Source of the DNA: Nitrospirota bacterium
GTDB taxonomy: Bacteria; Nitrospirota; Nitrospiria; Nitrospirales; UBA8639
Direction: 5' to 3'
NCBI GenBank assembly: GCA_011088105.1
Contig: JAALKI010000003.1
Coordinates: 1-64,000, forward strand
Length of the DNA: 64,000 nt
In this document: in pieces, positions 52,431 through 62,096 of the stretch
How positions within the stretch are numbered: position 1 is the stretch's first letter
Layout of the letters: each line of letters opens with the position of its first letter
Program-made: the position numbers and the translations under genes
Notes under the pieces: generated by a model
Database searches by the model: none
What the model saw: the letters and a program-made list of their open reading frames with translations, nothing else
Told to the model about the DNA's origin: nothing

Positions 52431-53936
52431 TTATGTCTTGACACAGACAGCTTTGACTTCAGTATAGAGTTCCAATGCATCATGGCCCATTTCTCGTCCC
52501 CAGCCAGATTGTTTGTACCCTCCAAACGGTAAGGCCGCGTCAAAAATATTATAGCAATTGACCCAGACGGACCCGCTTTTCAATTCCGCGGCAATACGGT
52601 GAGCTTTATTGATGTCTTCTGTCCATACGGCTGCGGCAAGTCCGTAGATGTTATCATTTGCCTGTTGGAGGACTTCCTCAACATCGGTAAATGGAACGGC
52701 ACAGACAACCGGTCCGAAAATTTCTTCTTGAACAACTTTCATAGTTGGTTGAGTATTGACCAGGACAGTCGGTTCCACAAAATACCCGGATTCCCCAACG
52801 CGATGTCCGCCTGTGACAGCCTCTGCGCCTTCGGTGAATCCTGATTCTAAATAGCCTAACACGCGGCGCTGCTGTTCGTCAGAGACTAAGGGACCCATCT
52901 GTGTTGTGGGGTCCATGCCAGGTCCAACTTTGATGTTCTTCGCTTCTTCGGCCACACCTGATACCACCTGGTCAAAGATGCCTTTTTCAACATACAACCT
53001 GGATCCTGCGCAGCAGCATTGTCCATGGTTAAAGAAAATCGCGCTGGCAACACCAGGAATGCCGGCTTCGAGATTTGCATCGTTGAAAACGAGATTGGGC
53101 GATTTCCCCCCGAGTTCCAGAGAGACTTTTTTGAGGTTCCCCGTTGCGGCTTGGACAATATGTCTGCCGACTTCTGTGGATCCTGTAAAAGCCACTTTAT
53201 CAACATGCGGATGTGCAGCGAGGGCAGCCCCTGCTGTTTCGCCATAACCTGGGACAATATTGACAACGCCATCGGGAAACCCGGCTTCGCAGATCAGTTC
53301 ACCTAAGAATAACGCGGATAGTGGTGTCTGCTCCGCTGGTTTCAAGACGATGGTGCAGCCGGTCGCGAGTGCTGGACCAAGTTTCCACGCGGCCATGAGG
53401 AGAGGAAAATTCCAAGGGATAATTTGCCCGACGACGCCTACGGGTTCCCGGAGTGTGTAGGCCAAGTAGCGTGTATTCGGCGTGTACGGAACGGAAAGGG
53501 GAATTGTATGGCCTTCAATTTTCGTTGCCCAGCCAGCCATATAACGAAAGAGATCAGCCGCAAGAGGCACATCGGCTACTCTGGCAACCGTGACGGGTTT
53601 GCCATTGTCGAGTGATTCAAGTTGTGCGAGTTGTTCCGTGTGTGATTCAATCAAATCAGCCAGCCTCCACATACATTTTCCACGATCCGATGGAGAGAGC
53701 CTTCGCCATGGGCCTGTGTCAAAGGCTTGGCGAGCTGCCTGTACAGCGCGATGAATATCTTCTTGCGCCCCTTCTGCGACATGTCCCAGCACCTTGCCAG
53801 TGGCAGGGTTCACTGTCTGAAACGTCTTCCCCGACGCCGACTCCGTCCATTTTCCATCAATCAACATCTTCCGAGATGATGCGAGAAACTGCTGGATATC
53901 CTGGTGCACAAGAGAGTTAGTGGTTGTGGTCTTCAT
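52431..53936 (-). CDS. NAD(P)+-dependent aldehyde dehydrogenase
   Basis: 501 residues. IPWNFPLLMAAWKLGPALATG, VTLELGG-type KKVSLELGGKSPN with the active-site Glu, and the catalytic Cys in NHGQCCCAGSRLYV, then the C-terminal ELYTEVKAVCV. Closest in appearance to the betaine/phenylacetaldehyde/ALDH1 group; the exact aldehyde is unknown. Single gene with a divergent neighbour (YHS protein) just past its start. Confidence 0.9.
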   Translation of the reverse strand: MKTTTTNSLVHQDIQQFLASSRKMLIDGKWTESASGKTFQTVNPATGKVLGHVAEGAQEDIHRAVQAARQAFDTGPWRRLSPSDRGKCMWRLADLIESHTEQLAQLESLDNGKPVTVARVADVPLAADLFRYMAGWATKIEGHTIPLSVPYTPNTRYLAYTLREPVGVVGQIIPWNFPLLMAAWKLGPALATGCTIVLKPAEQTPLSALFLGELICEAGFPDGVVNIVPGYGETAGAALAAHPHVDKVAFTGSTEVGRHIVQAATGNLKKVSLELGGKSPNLVFNDANLEAGIPGVASAIFFNHGQCCCAGSRLYVEKGIFDQVVSGVAEEAKNIKVGPGMDPTTQMGPLVSDEQQRRVLGYLESGFTEGAEAVTGGHRVGESGYFVEPTVLVNTQPTMKVVQEEIFGPVVCAVPFTDVEEVLQQANDNIYGLAAAVWTEDINKAHRIAAELKSGSVWVNCYNIFDAALPFGGYKQSGWGREMGHDALELYTEVKAVCVKT

Positions 53937-54063
53937 GTTGATCCTCCACGTGAGAAATGAAATAGCTTCTTCAACAAGAGTGAGAACAAGACGTTGGCTC
54001 CTTCTCCAAGAAATCAGTATACTAAGAAGAGATCAGTTATATGTGAGGAGCCAATTCGTCTCT

Positions 54064-54315
54064 ATGTATCGTATCATTATTATTCTCGTTCTGTTACTCA
54101 TCCTCTTTTTTATGGTGCGAAAGGCATTCCGTGAATTTTGGGGGAAGGGGAAATCCGATCCTGCGCTTCCGTCAAAAGATATGATGGTACAAGATCCGGT
54201 TTGCAAAACGTACATTACGGCAGGAACGGCAGTCATGGAAAAAATCGGTGGGCAACCTTATTATTTTTGCAGCGACGACTGTGCTGGGAAATTCAAGGAA
54301 TATCTATCTCGGTAA
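54064..54315 (+). CDS. Membrane-anchored YHS-domain protein
   Basis: 83 residues. One N-terminal membrane helix (IIIILVLLLILFFMV), then a YHS domain: DPVCKTYI, then GQPYYFCSDDCAGKFKEYLSR, with two Cys-containing segments typical of metal or redox binding. A longer frame runs from 53920, but ATG 54064 places the membrane helix at the start. It sits between the aldehyde dehydrogenase and the arsenic genes; YHS domains occur in metal-handling proteins. Confidence 0.8.
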   Translation: MYRIIIILVLLLILFFMVRKAFREFWGKGKSDPALPSKDMMVQDPVCKTYITAGTAVMEKIGGQPYYFCSDDCAGKFKEYLSR

Positions 54316-54345
54316 GAACCAGCGTGAATGAGTGTTGTGGCGGGC

Positions 54346-55362
54346 TTAGGCGAGAGTGCCTCCACAGGACGATCCTGCACCCGCTGTGCAGCCATAGCAA
54401 TGTTGCCCGGTCACAATGAGGCGGTTGGCCAATGTCTCAAAGAGAAAATCTTTAATTGAAGGGGCCTCTCCGCCACGAAGTGGCATATTGAGCATTTGAT
54501 TAAAGTCACAGTCGTACAGCTTGCCATCCCATCCCACATTCACAAGTTTTCGACACATTAGCCCATTTACCGAAGCTGGGTTAAAACTCGTCACTAGAAG
54601 ATTTAGGTAGTCCTCATACTGTCCGCTTGCCTTTAGGTGATTTAGAAAACGGCTAATCGGCATGTTGGTAATGGTATAGAGCCGATTAAACTGAATGCCA
54701 AAGCGTGTCTCTAATTCTTTTTTGTAGTCGGCTTCCAATTTATTCTGGTTGGGGGGTAAGGACGCGCCTAATGGATTGTAGACGAGGCTCAGGGTTAGCC
54801 CGCTTCCTTCTTGGCCGTAGCCCAGTTCATTCAATATTCGCAGGGCAGCCAGGCTTCGATTGAATACACCTTTTCCTCGTTGATGATCGACCGTGTCTGC
54901 TTCATAACAGGGTAGGGAAGCCATAATTTCAACGAAGTGATTCGCCAGGAACTGAGGCAGGTGTTCCTTGCCTTTCATAAACAACACGGTCAGGTTACAT
55001 CGGTTTATGATCTGCCGTCCCATCGTATGGCATTGAGAGACAAAATATTCAAAATGGGGATTCATCTCAGGGGCGCCGCCTGTGATGTCCACTGTCGTAA
55101 TATGCGGGTGCTGGTCCAGAACGGCCAGAATGGCCTCTATGGTATCAAGGGTCATGATCTCTGTACGGGTTGGTCCCGCATCAACATGACAATGCTCACA
55201 GGTTTGGTTGCACAGTTTGCCGACGTTAATTTGCAATGTTTCAATGCCTAGTGCGGTGAGCGAAAGGCAGCCGGCTTGTCTCAGGGTATCATGAAATTGC
55301 GGACTATGGCTGGCGGTCGATGTCTCTGCATCCATAGTATTGAGGACGGGGAGGGAGGGCAT
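54346..55362 (-). CDS. arsS: Radical SAM protein ArsS (arsenosugar biosynthesis)
   Basis: About 338 residues. Radical-SAM cluster CNQTCEHC, then VDITGGAPEMNPHFE, and a C-terminal region GQHCYGCTAGAGSSCGGTLA rich in Cys, matching ArsS proteins (DUF3641 tail). ArsS transfers a 5'-deoxyadenosyl group to dimethylarsinous acid to start arsenosugar formation. ATG 55362 is two bases past the arsM stop, so coupled translation is likely; ATG 55392 inside arsM is also in frame. Confidence 0.88.
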   Translation of the reverse strand: MPSLPVLNTMDAETSTASHSPQFHDTLRQAGCLSLTALGIETLQINVGKLCNQTCEHCHVDAGPTRTEIMTLDTIEAILAVLDQHPHITTVDITGGAPEMNPHFEYFVSQCHTMGRQIINRCNLTVLFMKGKEHLPQFLANHFVEIMASLPCYEADTVDHQRGKGVFNRSLAALRILNELGYGQEGSGLTLSLVYNPLGASLPPNQNKLEADYKKELETRFGIQFNRLYTITNMPISRFLNHLKASGQYEDYLNLLVTSFNPASVNGLMCRKLVNVGWDGKLYDCDFNQMLNMPLRGGEAPSIKDFLFETLANRLIVTGQHCYGCTAGAGSSCGGTLA

Positions 55363-55364
55363 GC

Positions 55365-56552
55365 TCAGCAACACCCGCTTGTAGGTTGACATTCCCCTGT
55401 CTCGGCGCTGACGGTTTCGCCTGATCGGTTCATGATAGCAAAGGCTGGCTGGTAGTGCTCGTGTTGGAGGACCTTGAGGGTTTTTGAACAGATTTCAAGC
55501 GGTGTTCCCATATGAAAGCTGTGGGCATCGTCGTCGTGTGCTTCCATAAATGGGCCGGTTAAGACGGCAAAATGGCCTTTCCAGGCACAGGGAGCCTCTT
55601 CAGGCATGATGGCTTGCCAACGAGGGTGTGATGGTGTGAGACCAATAGGCGTGTCGGAAAAAAGAAAATAGGGTTGATATCCTGGGGTATGTAGGAGTGT
55701 TGACGTTCGAGCATCAAGGAGCTCGGGTGTCCCTCGAACATAGGTTCGGCCTCGCTCATCGGTTACTTGACTAAACGGTCCGGCTAAGGTGGCAAATGTT
55801 GAGGAATCTGTGGCTGGGGTCTCAGCCAGCTTATACCCAGTGAAAGTCAAGGAAAGAAAGTGAATGCCGTCGATCACCCTCCACGGAATAAACCCAATCT
55901 GGTGAATGCCAAGAAACCCTGCGTCTCGCAGGCCATTCGCATATTCTCTTATTTGTAGAGCGCCGGAGAGACAATCGCCCCACTTCTCTTTGTCATCAAG
56001 GAGGTATCGAGGGATCGGTTGATCAGCCACAATGTCAGAAATGGTGAAGCGGCCTCCCGGGCGTAGAATTCTAAACATTTCCTCAAAAACCTTGGATTTA
56101 TCAGGAGCGAGATTGATCACGCAATTAGAGACGATGAGATCAATCGTATCATTGTCGACAGGCATGGCTTCCGCATGGCCTTTCTTGAACTCGACGTTTG
56201 ATTGAGGATAACGAAGGTTCGCTGCGACAGTAGGTGCATGGGTTCTGGCTAAGGCCAACATCTCATCAGTCATATCGATGCCGATCACTTTTCCATTTGG
56301 TCCAACGCGTCTAGAGGCCTCGAAACAATCAATGCCTCCTCCCGACCCGATGTCTAAGACAGTTTCTCCCGGTTGAACAGTTGTCAGGCCAACCGGTGTT
56401 CCACACCCATAAGATACTTTTAGGACTGGTTCAGGAATGAATGTTCGCAAGTCTTCATGGTTATACCCAGTAGGACAACACATTTCTTCACCAGTTGTGA
56501 CGGCCCTTGCGTAGCGTTCGTTGACTGCTTTCGTTACCACATTATCTTCCAT
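55365..56552 (-). CDS. arsM: Arsenite S-adenosylmethionine methyltransferase ArsM
   Basis: 395 residues, first gene of a pair with arsS. SAM domain VLDIGSGGGIDCFEASRRVGPNGKVIGIDMTDEML, and conserved Cys in MCCPTGYN, VSNCVINLAPDKSKVFEEMFRILRPGGR and WGDCLSGAL that bind arsenite. About 100 extra C-terminal residues with a Cys-rich end (ECQPTSGCC) follow the methyltransferase and are not part of the core domain. It methylates trivalent arsenic. No arsR regulator site is seen. Confidence 0.9.
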   Translation of the reverse strand: MEDNVVTKAVNERYARAVTTGEEMCCPTGYNHEDLRTFIPEPVLKVSYGCGTPVGLTTVQPGETVLDIGSGGGIDCFEASRRVGPNGKVIGIDMTDEMLALARTHAPTVAANLRYPQSNVEFKKGHAEAMPVDNDTIDLIVSNCVINLAPDKSKVFEEMFRILRPGGRFTISDIVADQPIPRYLLDDKEKWGDCLSGALQIREYANGLRDAGFLGIHQIGFIPWRVIDGIHFLSLTFTGYKLAETPATDSSTFATLAGPFSQVTDERGRTYVRGTPELLDARTSTLLHTPGYQPYFLFSDTPIGLTPSHPRWQAIMPEEAPCAWKGHFAVLTGPFMEAHDDDAHSFHMGTPLEICSKTLKVLQHEHYQPAFAIMNRSGETVSAETGECQPTSGCC

Positions 56553-56782
56553 GGGTACCTCGAATAAATGTCAATGATAAAAAAGCATAGTACGGTTTTC
56601 TGATGTCTCAAGTCGAGTCATTTTGTTACATAGGGGTCTTTGTGATGGGTTGGGATATGGCAGGCTCAGGCTATAATCGGAGCACGCAAATGATGCTGTG
56701 GTTTGCCTTATCCTTACTTGAATGTCACCGTGTAGTTGATATCGACAGGATGTGACGATGCAATGGAGGCGAACCCATTGGC

Positions 56783-57148
56783 TTAGCAGCCGGAGTAACT
56801 GTAATCGTCCAATTTCTGATTTTCGTCAAAGTCCAGCGTGATTTGACATTGGTTTGGGGTGAAATTCCAAAAGGGTAATCCTCTTGTCCCTCCGGCAATC
56901 CGAGAGTAGGTCCAGGTTTCTCCTCCAAAAAACCGCTTGGATTTTCCGCTAGGTGTCCCCCATTGATCTTCAAACCAGGATTGAGGTTTTCCTTCAAACT
57001 TAGCGGGATCTAACGATGCGTCGAGGTACGGATTGCCTCCGCAGCCAGTTAAGAGCAGACTCAGGGTCAACCCTGTCAAGATTGTCAGTATTGTACGACA
57101 TCGGTTGTTTCTCATTTGAGGGTTGGAAGGCACTGGTACTTGACGCAT
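56783..57148 (-). CDS. Small lipoprotein, SmpA/OmlA-like in appearance
   Basis: About 121 residues. Lipobox at TLSLLLTGCGG, then KFEGKPQSWFEDQWGTPSGKSKRFFGGETWTY, a pattern reminiscent of small BamE-type domains that start with a short pro-helix followed by a GxP/Gx-W motif; this is weak similarity. GGAG lies 7 bases before ATG 57148; earlier frames have none. Exported and lipid-anchored; function unknown. Confidence 0.65.
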   Translation of the reverse strand: MRQVPVPSNPQMRNNRCRTILTILTGLTLSLLLTGCGGNPYLDASLDPAKFEGKPQSWFEDQWGTPSGKSKRFFGGETWTYSRIAGGTRGLPFWNFTPNQCQITLDFDENQKLDDYSYSGC

Positions 57149-57249
57149 ATGTGAACTCCATAGAAAAGAGATGGCGAGCTGGTTCCGTCGAAAAATTTTA
57201 CCCCTTGCATCGGGTCTAGTCAAACTCGACCAAGATGACGTCTCTCTCC

Positions 57250-57936
57250 CTATTGGTTATGGAGAGTCTGTTGTGCTGATTCAAAAATGGCATGAAACAT
57301 TGGGCGAGTGAGTTTGCCCGTAAAGGTATTTTGCTGACTAGGGTGATACGACCCGATTAGGGTGATTCCATGAGGGAGGTGGTAGCTCTTGCCATGACCA
57401 AACTTTGGCATGGGGGACGGAAGGGCTTGTTCGAGGGCTTTACAGGCTTTGAGATATTCGTCAAACGCAATTTTCCCTAATGCGACCACGACTTGCAATT
57501 GTTTGAGGAGCCGCAATTCTTCCAGTATGTATGGCCGACAGGCAGTGAATTCTTCTCGCGTTGGTTTGTTATCAGGTGGGGCACAGCGAACCGCTGCCGC
57601 GATGTAACAATTTTTGAGACGGAGTCCATCTTTTTTATGAACAGATTCTGGTTGATTGGCGAACCCGAAGGTATATAAGGCTTCATAGAGCCAATCACCG
57701 CTTCGATCACCGGTAAAGACACGTCCTGTGCGATTCCCTCCGTGAGCTGCAGGAGCTAACCCAATGACAAAGAGTCGTGCATGGGCATTCCCAAATCCAG
57801 GAATAGGACGGCCCCAATAGTCCCAATGCTGAAACCGTTTGACCTTTGTTTGAGCGATCTGCTGTCGGTATTGTGTTAACCGGGAGCAAAGAGTGCATTG
57901 AGAAATTGTTTCCTGTAAAACTTTGAGAGCGGTCAT
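57250..57936 (-). CDS. udgB: Family 5 uracil-DNA glycosylase (UDGb)
   Basis: 228 residues. YWGRPIPGFGNAHARLFVIGLAPAAHGGNRTGRVFTGDRSGDWL contains the uracil-pocket motif of UDGb and the A-x-G-x-N region typical of that family; the late HPSQQNTFTGKLT provides the His of motif 2. Cys pairs (CTLC, and further Cys in the AVRCAPPDNKPTREEFTAC region) fit an Fe-S cluster. It excises uracil and hypoxanthine from DNA. Single gene. Confidence 0.9.
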   Translation of the reverse strand: MTALKVLQETISQCTLCSRLTQYRQQIAQTKVKRFQHWDYWGRPIPGFGNAHARLFVIGLAPAAHGGNRTGRVFTGDRSGDWLYEALYTFGFANQPESVHKKDGLRLKNCYIAAAVRCAPPDNKPTREEFTACRPYILEELRLLKQLQVVVALGKIAFDEYLKACKALEQALPSPMPKFGHGKSYHLPHGITLIGSYHPSQQNTFTGKLTRPMFHAIFESAQQTLHNQ

Positions 57937-58109
57937 GACGTGGATGGTAGCATAGCAAGGCCTTCATTCTGAAAATCTCCCTCATTAAGTTTCTGCGTCG
58001 TTCAGCGACAAGAAGAAGAATGGCAGGTTCGTGTTCCTCCTATTCTCCATTGTGCGAACAGACTTGGCTGAATGGAAATGGGCAAGGAGGATACAGAGAG
58101 AGTTTCGCA

Positions 58110-59480
58110 ATGTTTGAAAAGATGAACAGCATCGATTTTCTTGATGCGTCAGTCAAGACGCTCTTCATGCAGCTCTTTGAAGCAGGTCTTCAGGCTGCTG
58201 ATCCTGCATTGGCTATTCAACGAATGTTGAAGAAAAAGGGCCAAACTTTATGGGTGAAGAAACGGCCATATTCTCTAACACAATTCAAACGTGTGATGGT
58301 TGTTGGGGCAGGGAAGGCTTCAGGGCGGATGGCTCAAGCCGTAGAGCGGCAACTGGGGCATACGCTGGTGGATGGCCTGGTGGTGGTCAAGGATGGGCAT
58401 GGATGTTCCACGGTGATCACTCGCATTCGAGAAGCCCGGCATCCGGTTCCCGACCAAAGAGGCATGCGAGCTGCCAGAGCTCTTCTGACATTCGTTCAAT
58501 CTCTCACATCTGAAGATTTGTTGATTGCGCTGATATCGGGTGGTGCATCCAGTTTATTACCATTGCCTGCGCCAGGAGTCTCGTTATCCGACAAACAACA
58601 CACGACTAATCTGTTGCTTCGTAGTGGGGCTACGATTCATGAGATCAATACAGTTCGCAAACATCTGTCTGCAATCAAAGGGGGACAACTTGTCGCATCG
58701 ACGCCAGCGACAGTGATTGGTCTTATTGTCTCGGATGTGTTGGGAGATGATCTTGGCACCATTGGATCTGGCCTGACGGCATGCGATCCGACGACATTTG
58801 GTGATGCGAAACAGGTTCTCCAGCAGCATCGTCTTTGGCCTGTGGTTTCTGCTTCTGTGCGAGCCCATCTTCATATAGGGGATACAGGGAATAGCTGAGG
58901 ATAGGGGATACAGGGAATAGCTGAGGAAACTGTCAAAGCGGAATCTCCAATTTTTGCAAAAGTCCATAATGAGATTATTGGAAACAATGCCTTGGCCATA
59001 ACCCAGGTTGCTCAAAAGGCTCAAGCGCTTGGGCTTCGTCCTCTTGTTCTGACCTCCACTCTTCAAGGCGAAGCGGCAGAAAGTGGAAAATTTTTAGGAG
59101 CTATCGCACAAGAAGTCCATCGTTTTGGGCAGCCGGTCAGGCGTCCAGCCTGCCTCATCGTTGGTGGAGAGCCTACGGTTACGATGGCAGGTAAGAGAAA
59201 AGGAGGGCGTGTTCAGGAGTTGGTGTTGTCCGCAGCCAAAACGATTGCTGGTGTACCAAAAGTCTATGTGGCTGGTATTGGCACTGATGGCCCGACCGAT
59301 GTGGCGGGGGCGGTTGTGGATGGACAGACCGTGAGTCGAGCGCACAAGCTAGGATACAATGTGGATGAGGCGTTGTACCATCATGACAGCTATCGGTTTT
59401 TTCAGAAGGCCGGAGGTCATCTTGTGACTGGACCTACCGGCACCAATGTGAATGATCTCTATGTCTTGCTCGCATTATAA
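58110..59480 (+). pseudogene. Glycerate 2-kinase (GckA/MOFRL type), interrupted by in-frame stops
   Basis: Two frames in the same phase together give a complete glycerate kinase: VMVVGAGKASGRMAQAVE near the start, ALISGGASSLLPLPAPG, and, after a gap, CLIVGGEPTVTMAGKRKGGRVQEL and GIGTDGPTDVAGAVVD (MOFRL domain). Between them lie TGA 58896 and TAG 58902, both inside a 26-base tandem duplication. Removing the insertion (net 27 bases) would restore HLHIGIQGIAEETV. The start near ATG 58110 is uncertain. As read the gene is truncated, so it is either recently inactivated or contains a sequence error. Confidence 0.78.
58875..58926 (+). repeat. Perfect 26-base tandem duplication in the glycerate kinase gene
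   Basis: Two identical adjacent copies (58875-58900 and 58901-58926) beginning ATAGGGGATACAGGG and ending ATAGCTGAGG. Together with one extra G the insertion adds 27 bases, keeping phase but creating two stop codons. Confidence 0.95.
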
Positions 59481-59678
59481 TTCTGCCGCAGCTCCAGATA
59501 TCATGCATCTAAACATGAAAGAAGTCTCCTCAGGAACCACGACGAGCAAGAGTATATGGTAAGTGATGCGTCGTCATGGTTGATTCCCTTTCATGGAGGC
59601 GATGAAGGTGAAGAGAAAACAGTGATTGCCCATCACGTAGTAAGATGATCATTTTATAGAGGGTATGAGGAGGTTAAT

Positions 59679-60068
59679 GTGTACGAAGCGCAACAAATGG
59701 TCCTGAAATTTCACCAACAATTTGATATTCATGTGGCTTCCACGCCGACATTGCCTGATGAACAAACAGAGCGTTTGCGAGTGCGGCTTATCCAGGAAGA
59801 GTTTGATGAGCTCAAAGAAGCTTTTCAAGCACACGATGTATCGAATATAGCCAAAGAATTGGCCGATCTCCTGTATGTGGTCTATGGAACAGCAGTGTCC
59901 TGTGGTATTGATATGGAACCAGTTTTCCAAGAGGTTCAACGGTCTAATATGAGTAAGGTCGGGGGATACAAGCGGGAAGATGGGAAATGGGTAAAACCGT
60001 CAACCTATTCGCCAGCAGACATTGGGCCAATTTTAGACTCACAAGTCAGTCTGGATCGAGTGCCTTAG
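59679..60068 (+). CDS. MazG-like nucleotide pyrophosphohydrolase (PRA-PH-like)
   Basis: 129 residues, all-alpha. Metal motif: EEFDELKEAF, then KELADLLYVVYGTAVSCGI, with the acidic residues spaced as in MazG/HisE-like all-alpha NTP pyrophosphohydrolases. The C-terminal part KVGGYKREDGKWVKPSTY is typical of a small family with this extension. It would hydrolyse an NTP or modified nucleotide. GTG 59679 has GAGGAGG about 6 bases upstream. Single gene. Confidence 0.8.
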   Translation: MYEAQQMVLKFHQQFDIHVASTPTLPDEQTERLRVRLIQEEFDELKEAFQAHDVSNIAKELADLLYVVYGTAVSCGIDMEPVFQEVQRSNMSKVGGYKREDGKWVKPSTYSPADIGPILDSQVSLDRVP

Positions 60069-60123
60069 ATAGATGTTCGGTTTCTGAGTTTGGTCTTGGT
60101 CATAAAAGGAAGCAACAGACTGG

Positions 60124-60672
60124 TTATGTCTTCTGAGATAGGACCTGGTGTTCTAAGGCAAGCAGCTTTGCTTTGATGTTGAGCCCTCCGCCATAGCCGA
60201 CAAGTTTTCCCGTCGACCCGATGACGCGATGGCAAGGCACAATTATGGAATGAGGATTTTGTCCATTTGCGGCTCCAACCGCACGTGATGCGTTGGGTCG
60301 ACCAATCGCTTTGGCAATGTCTCCATAGGAAACGGTTGTTCCATAGGGGATTGTTTTGAGCGCTTGCCAGACGGCAAGTTGAAATATTGTGCCTTGTGGA
60401 GCTAAGTGAATCGTGAATGTTGTTCGGTTTCCCGAGAAATATTCCTTCAATTGTTGGATGGCCTCTCGAAAAGGCTTTTGATCATATGTCCACGTTGGAG
60501 GGGGTTTCATCGGATGTTTCCCCTCTTGAAATGAAATCAGTGTTAGCTTGTGCTGATCTCCGGCCAGGAGTAATTTCCCAACAGGACTGGATGTGACATA
60601 GTAATAGCACTTAGTACGTGCAAGGTTGTGTTGGCCTGAGGCCTTGAGGGTAGTGCGTGTATGAATAGTCAT
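60124..60672 (-). CDS. ogt: Methylated-DNA-protein cysteine methyltransferase
   Basis: 182 residues. The acceptor motif PCHRVIGSTGKLVGYGGG follows GRPNASRAVGAANGQNP, typical of Ogt/AGT. It removes O6-methylguanine from DNA by transfer to its own Cys. Its ATG overlaps the panC stop in an ATGA, so it is the last gene of the dapL-folK-panC-ogt run. Confidence 0.93.
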   Translation of the reverse strand: MTIHTRTTLKASGQHNLARTKCYYYVTSSPVGKLLLAGDQHKLTLISFQEGKHPMKPPPTWTYDQKPFREAIQQLKEYFSGNRTTFTIHLAPQGTIFQLAVWQALKTIPYGTTVSYGDIAKAIGRPNASRAVGAANGQNPHSIIVPCHRVIGSTGKLVGYGGGLNIKAKLLALEHQVLSQKT

Positions 60673-61529
60673 GAGCAATCCTGTGGAGCGTGGACCAAAA
60701 GGTTATCGATTAATCGGATGTTTCCGAGTCGGAGCGCACCCAGTAAGATGACCTGACCATTGATGGAGGTCAGAGGTTCTAATGTCAACGGATGGCAGAC
60801 GGCCAGGTAATCAATTGTCATGATGTGCTTATTTGTAATCAGGCGTTTCATTATTTGGCAAATCTGTCCAGCAGATCGCATCCCCTTTTTAATTGCCGCT
60901 TTTCCTGCCTTCAGTGCTGAGTAGAGTACTGTCGCCTGTTCGCGTTGCTCACGCGAGAGATATGTATTCCGAGAGCTCAATGCTAGTCCATCGTTCTCCC
61001 GAATGGTTGGACACATGACGATCTTAACCGGGAGACTCAAATCTTTCACTAATCGTTGTACTAAAAGTGCTTGCTGGTAATCCTTTTGGCCGAAGAATGC
61101 ACGGTGTGGTCTCACGAGGTTTAACAGTTTTGTGACAATGGTCCCCACGCCTTGAAAGTGTGTCGGGCGTTCTTGCCCTTCCCATCGTTGTGATAGTTCA
61201 GCCACCATCACGATGGTTTGAAAGTCATCAGGATATATTTCTTGTGATGATGGGATAAACAGAAGATCAACACCTTCTTGACGACACAGTGCGATATCCT
61301 GTTTCAGCTTTCGTGGATACTGTGTGAGGTCTTCAGCTGGCCCAAATTGAAGTGGATTGACGAAAAGACTGGCTACAACACGGTCACATGTTCGGCGGGC
61401 ACGCTGAAGCAGGGATTGATGGCCTGCATGGAGGGCACCCATGGTGGGAATAAATCCGATCTTGTCCCCTCGGAGCTGAGAATCTGTGCTCCAACGTTTC
61501 ATGCTTCGAACGGTTCGAATGATACGCAT
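60669..61529 (-). CDS. panC: Pantothenate synthetase PanC
   Basis: 286 residues. IGFIPTMGALHAGHQSLLQRAR carries the HxGH nucleotide motif, SLFVNPLQFGPAEDLTQYPR and FFGQKDYQQ the pantoate/beta-alanine pocket, and SSRNTYLS the KMSKS-like loop. Last step of pantothenate synthesis. It begins immediately after folK. Confidence 0.95.
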   Translation of the reverse strand: MRIIRTVRSMKRWSTDSQLRGDKIGFIPTMGALHAGHQSLLQRARRTCDRVVASLFVNPLQFGPAEDLTQYPRKLKQDIALCRQEGVDLLFIPSSQEIYPDDFQTIVMVAELSQRWEGQERPTHFQGVGTIVTKLLNLVRPHRAFFGQKDYQQALLVQRLVKDLSLPVKIVMCPTIRENDGLALSSRNTYLSREQREQATVLYSALKAGKAAIKKGMRSAGQICQIMKRLITNKHIMTIDYLAVCHPLTLEPLTSINGQVILLGALRLGNIRLIDNLLVHAPQDCS

Positions 61530-62084
61530 TTACGAAAGCGAGCGAGCACAGGTGGGATAGTGGCCGTATCGTGACCCTGGGATCAGCTTGAGTTTTTGCA
61601 CCTGGGCTAGATCATCAACATTGTTGAGCAATTCGGTTATTGACTTTTTCAAGATAGGGTGGACCCATGCTGGGGCGAGCTCGGCAAGTGGGGCAAGGAC
61701 AAATCGACGTAGGTGCAGGCGAGGATGTGGAATGGTCAATCCGGGTTCGGCCATCGTGTGCTGTCCATACAAGAGGATGTCGAAGTCCATGGTTCGAGGT
61801 CCGTTTCGGCCATCGTCGTGACGGCCAAGCCCCCGCTCTGTTTCTTGCAAGATTTCCAGGAGGCTATGAGGAGCAATATTTGTTTCAATCTGGACGACTC
61901 CATTATAGAACCATGTGGTGCCCATTGTGCCATGGGGGTCGATCGGTTCCGTTTCATAATAAGAGGAGATGCGAGTCAGTTGGGAATGTGGCAGAAGGTT
62001 CATCAGGGTTAAGGCCCGGTCACAATAGTCGTGACGGTCTCCTTGATTGGACCCGAACCCGATGAATACGGTTTCAATGCTCAT
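61530..62084 (-). CDS. folK: 2-amino-4-hydroxy-6-hydroxymethyldihydropteridine pyrophosphokinase FolK
   Basis: 184 residues. VFIGFGSNQGDRHDYCDRAL, WFYNGVVQIETN, and GPRTMDFDILLYG with the metal-binding Asp pair, then IPHPRLHLRRFVLAPLAELAP, all FolK signatures. It transfers pyrophosphate to the pterin in folate synthesis. It ends at the base before the panC start, and dapL ends 12 bases upstream. Confidence 0.94.
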   Translation of the reverse strand: MSIETVFIGFGSNQGDRHDYCDRALTLMNLLPHSQLTRISSYYETEPIDPHGTMGTTWFYNGVVQIETNIAPHSLLEILQETERGLGRHDDGRNGPRTMDFDILLYGQHTMAEPGLTIPHPRLHLRRFVLAPLAELAPAWVHPILKKSITELLNNVDDLAQVQKLKLIPGSRYGHYPTCARSLS

Positions 62085-62096
62085 AATCGATCATGG

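Noticed and set aside
56650-56685. TTGGGA-N16-TATAAT as a rightward promoter
   Set aside because: The hexamers look reasonable, but the next genes to the right are leftward for more than 1.3 kb, so it has no evident target.
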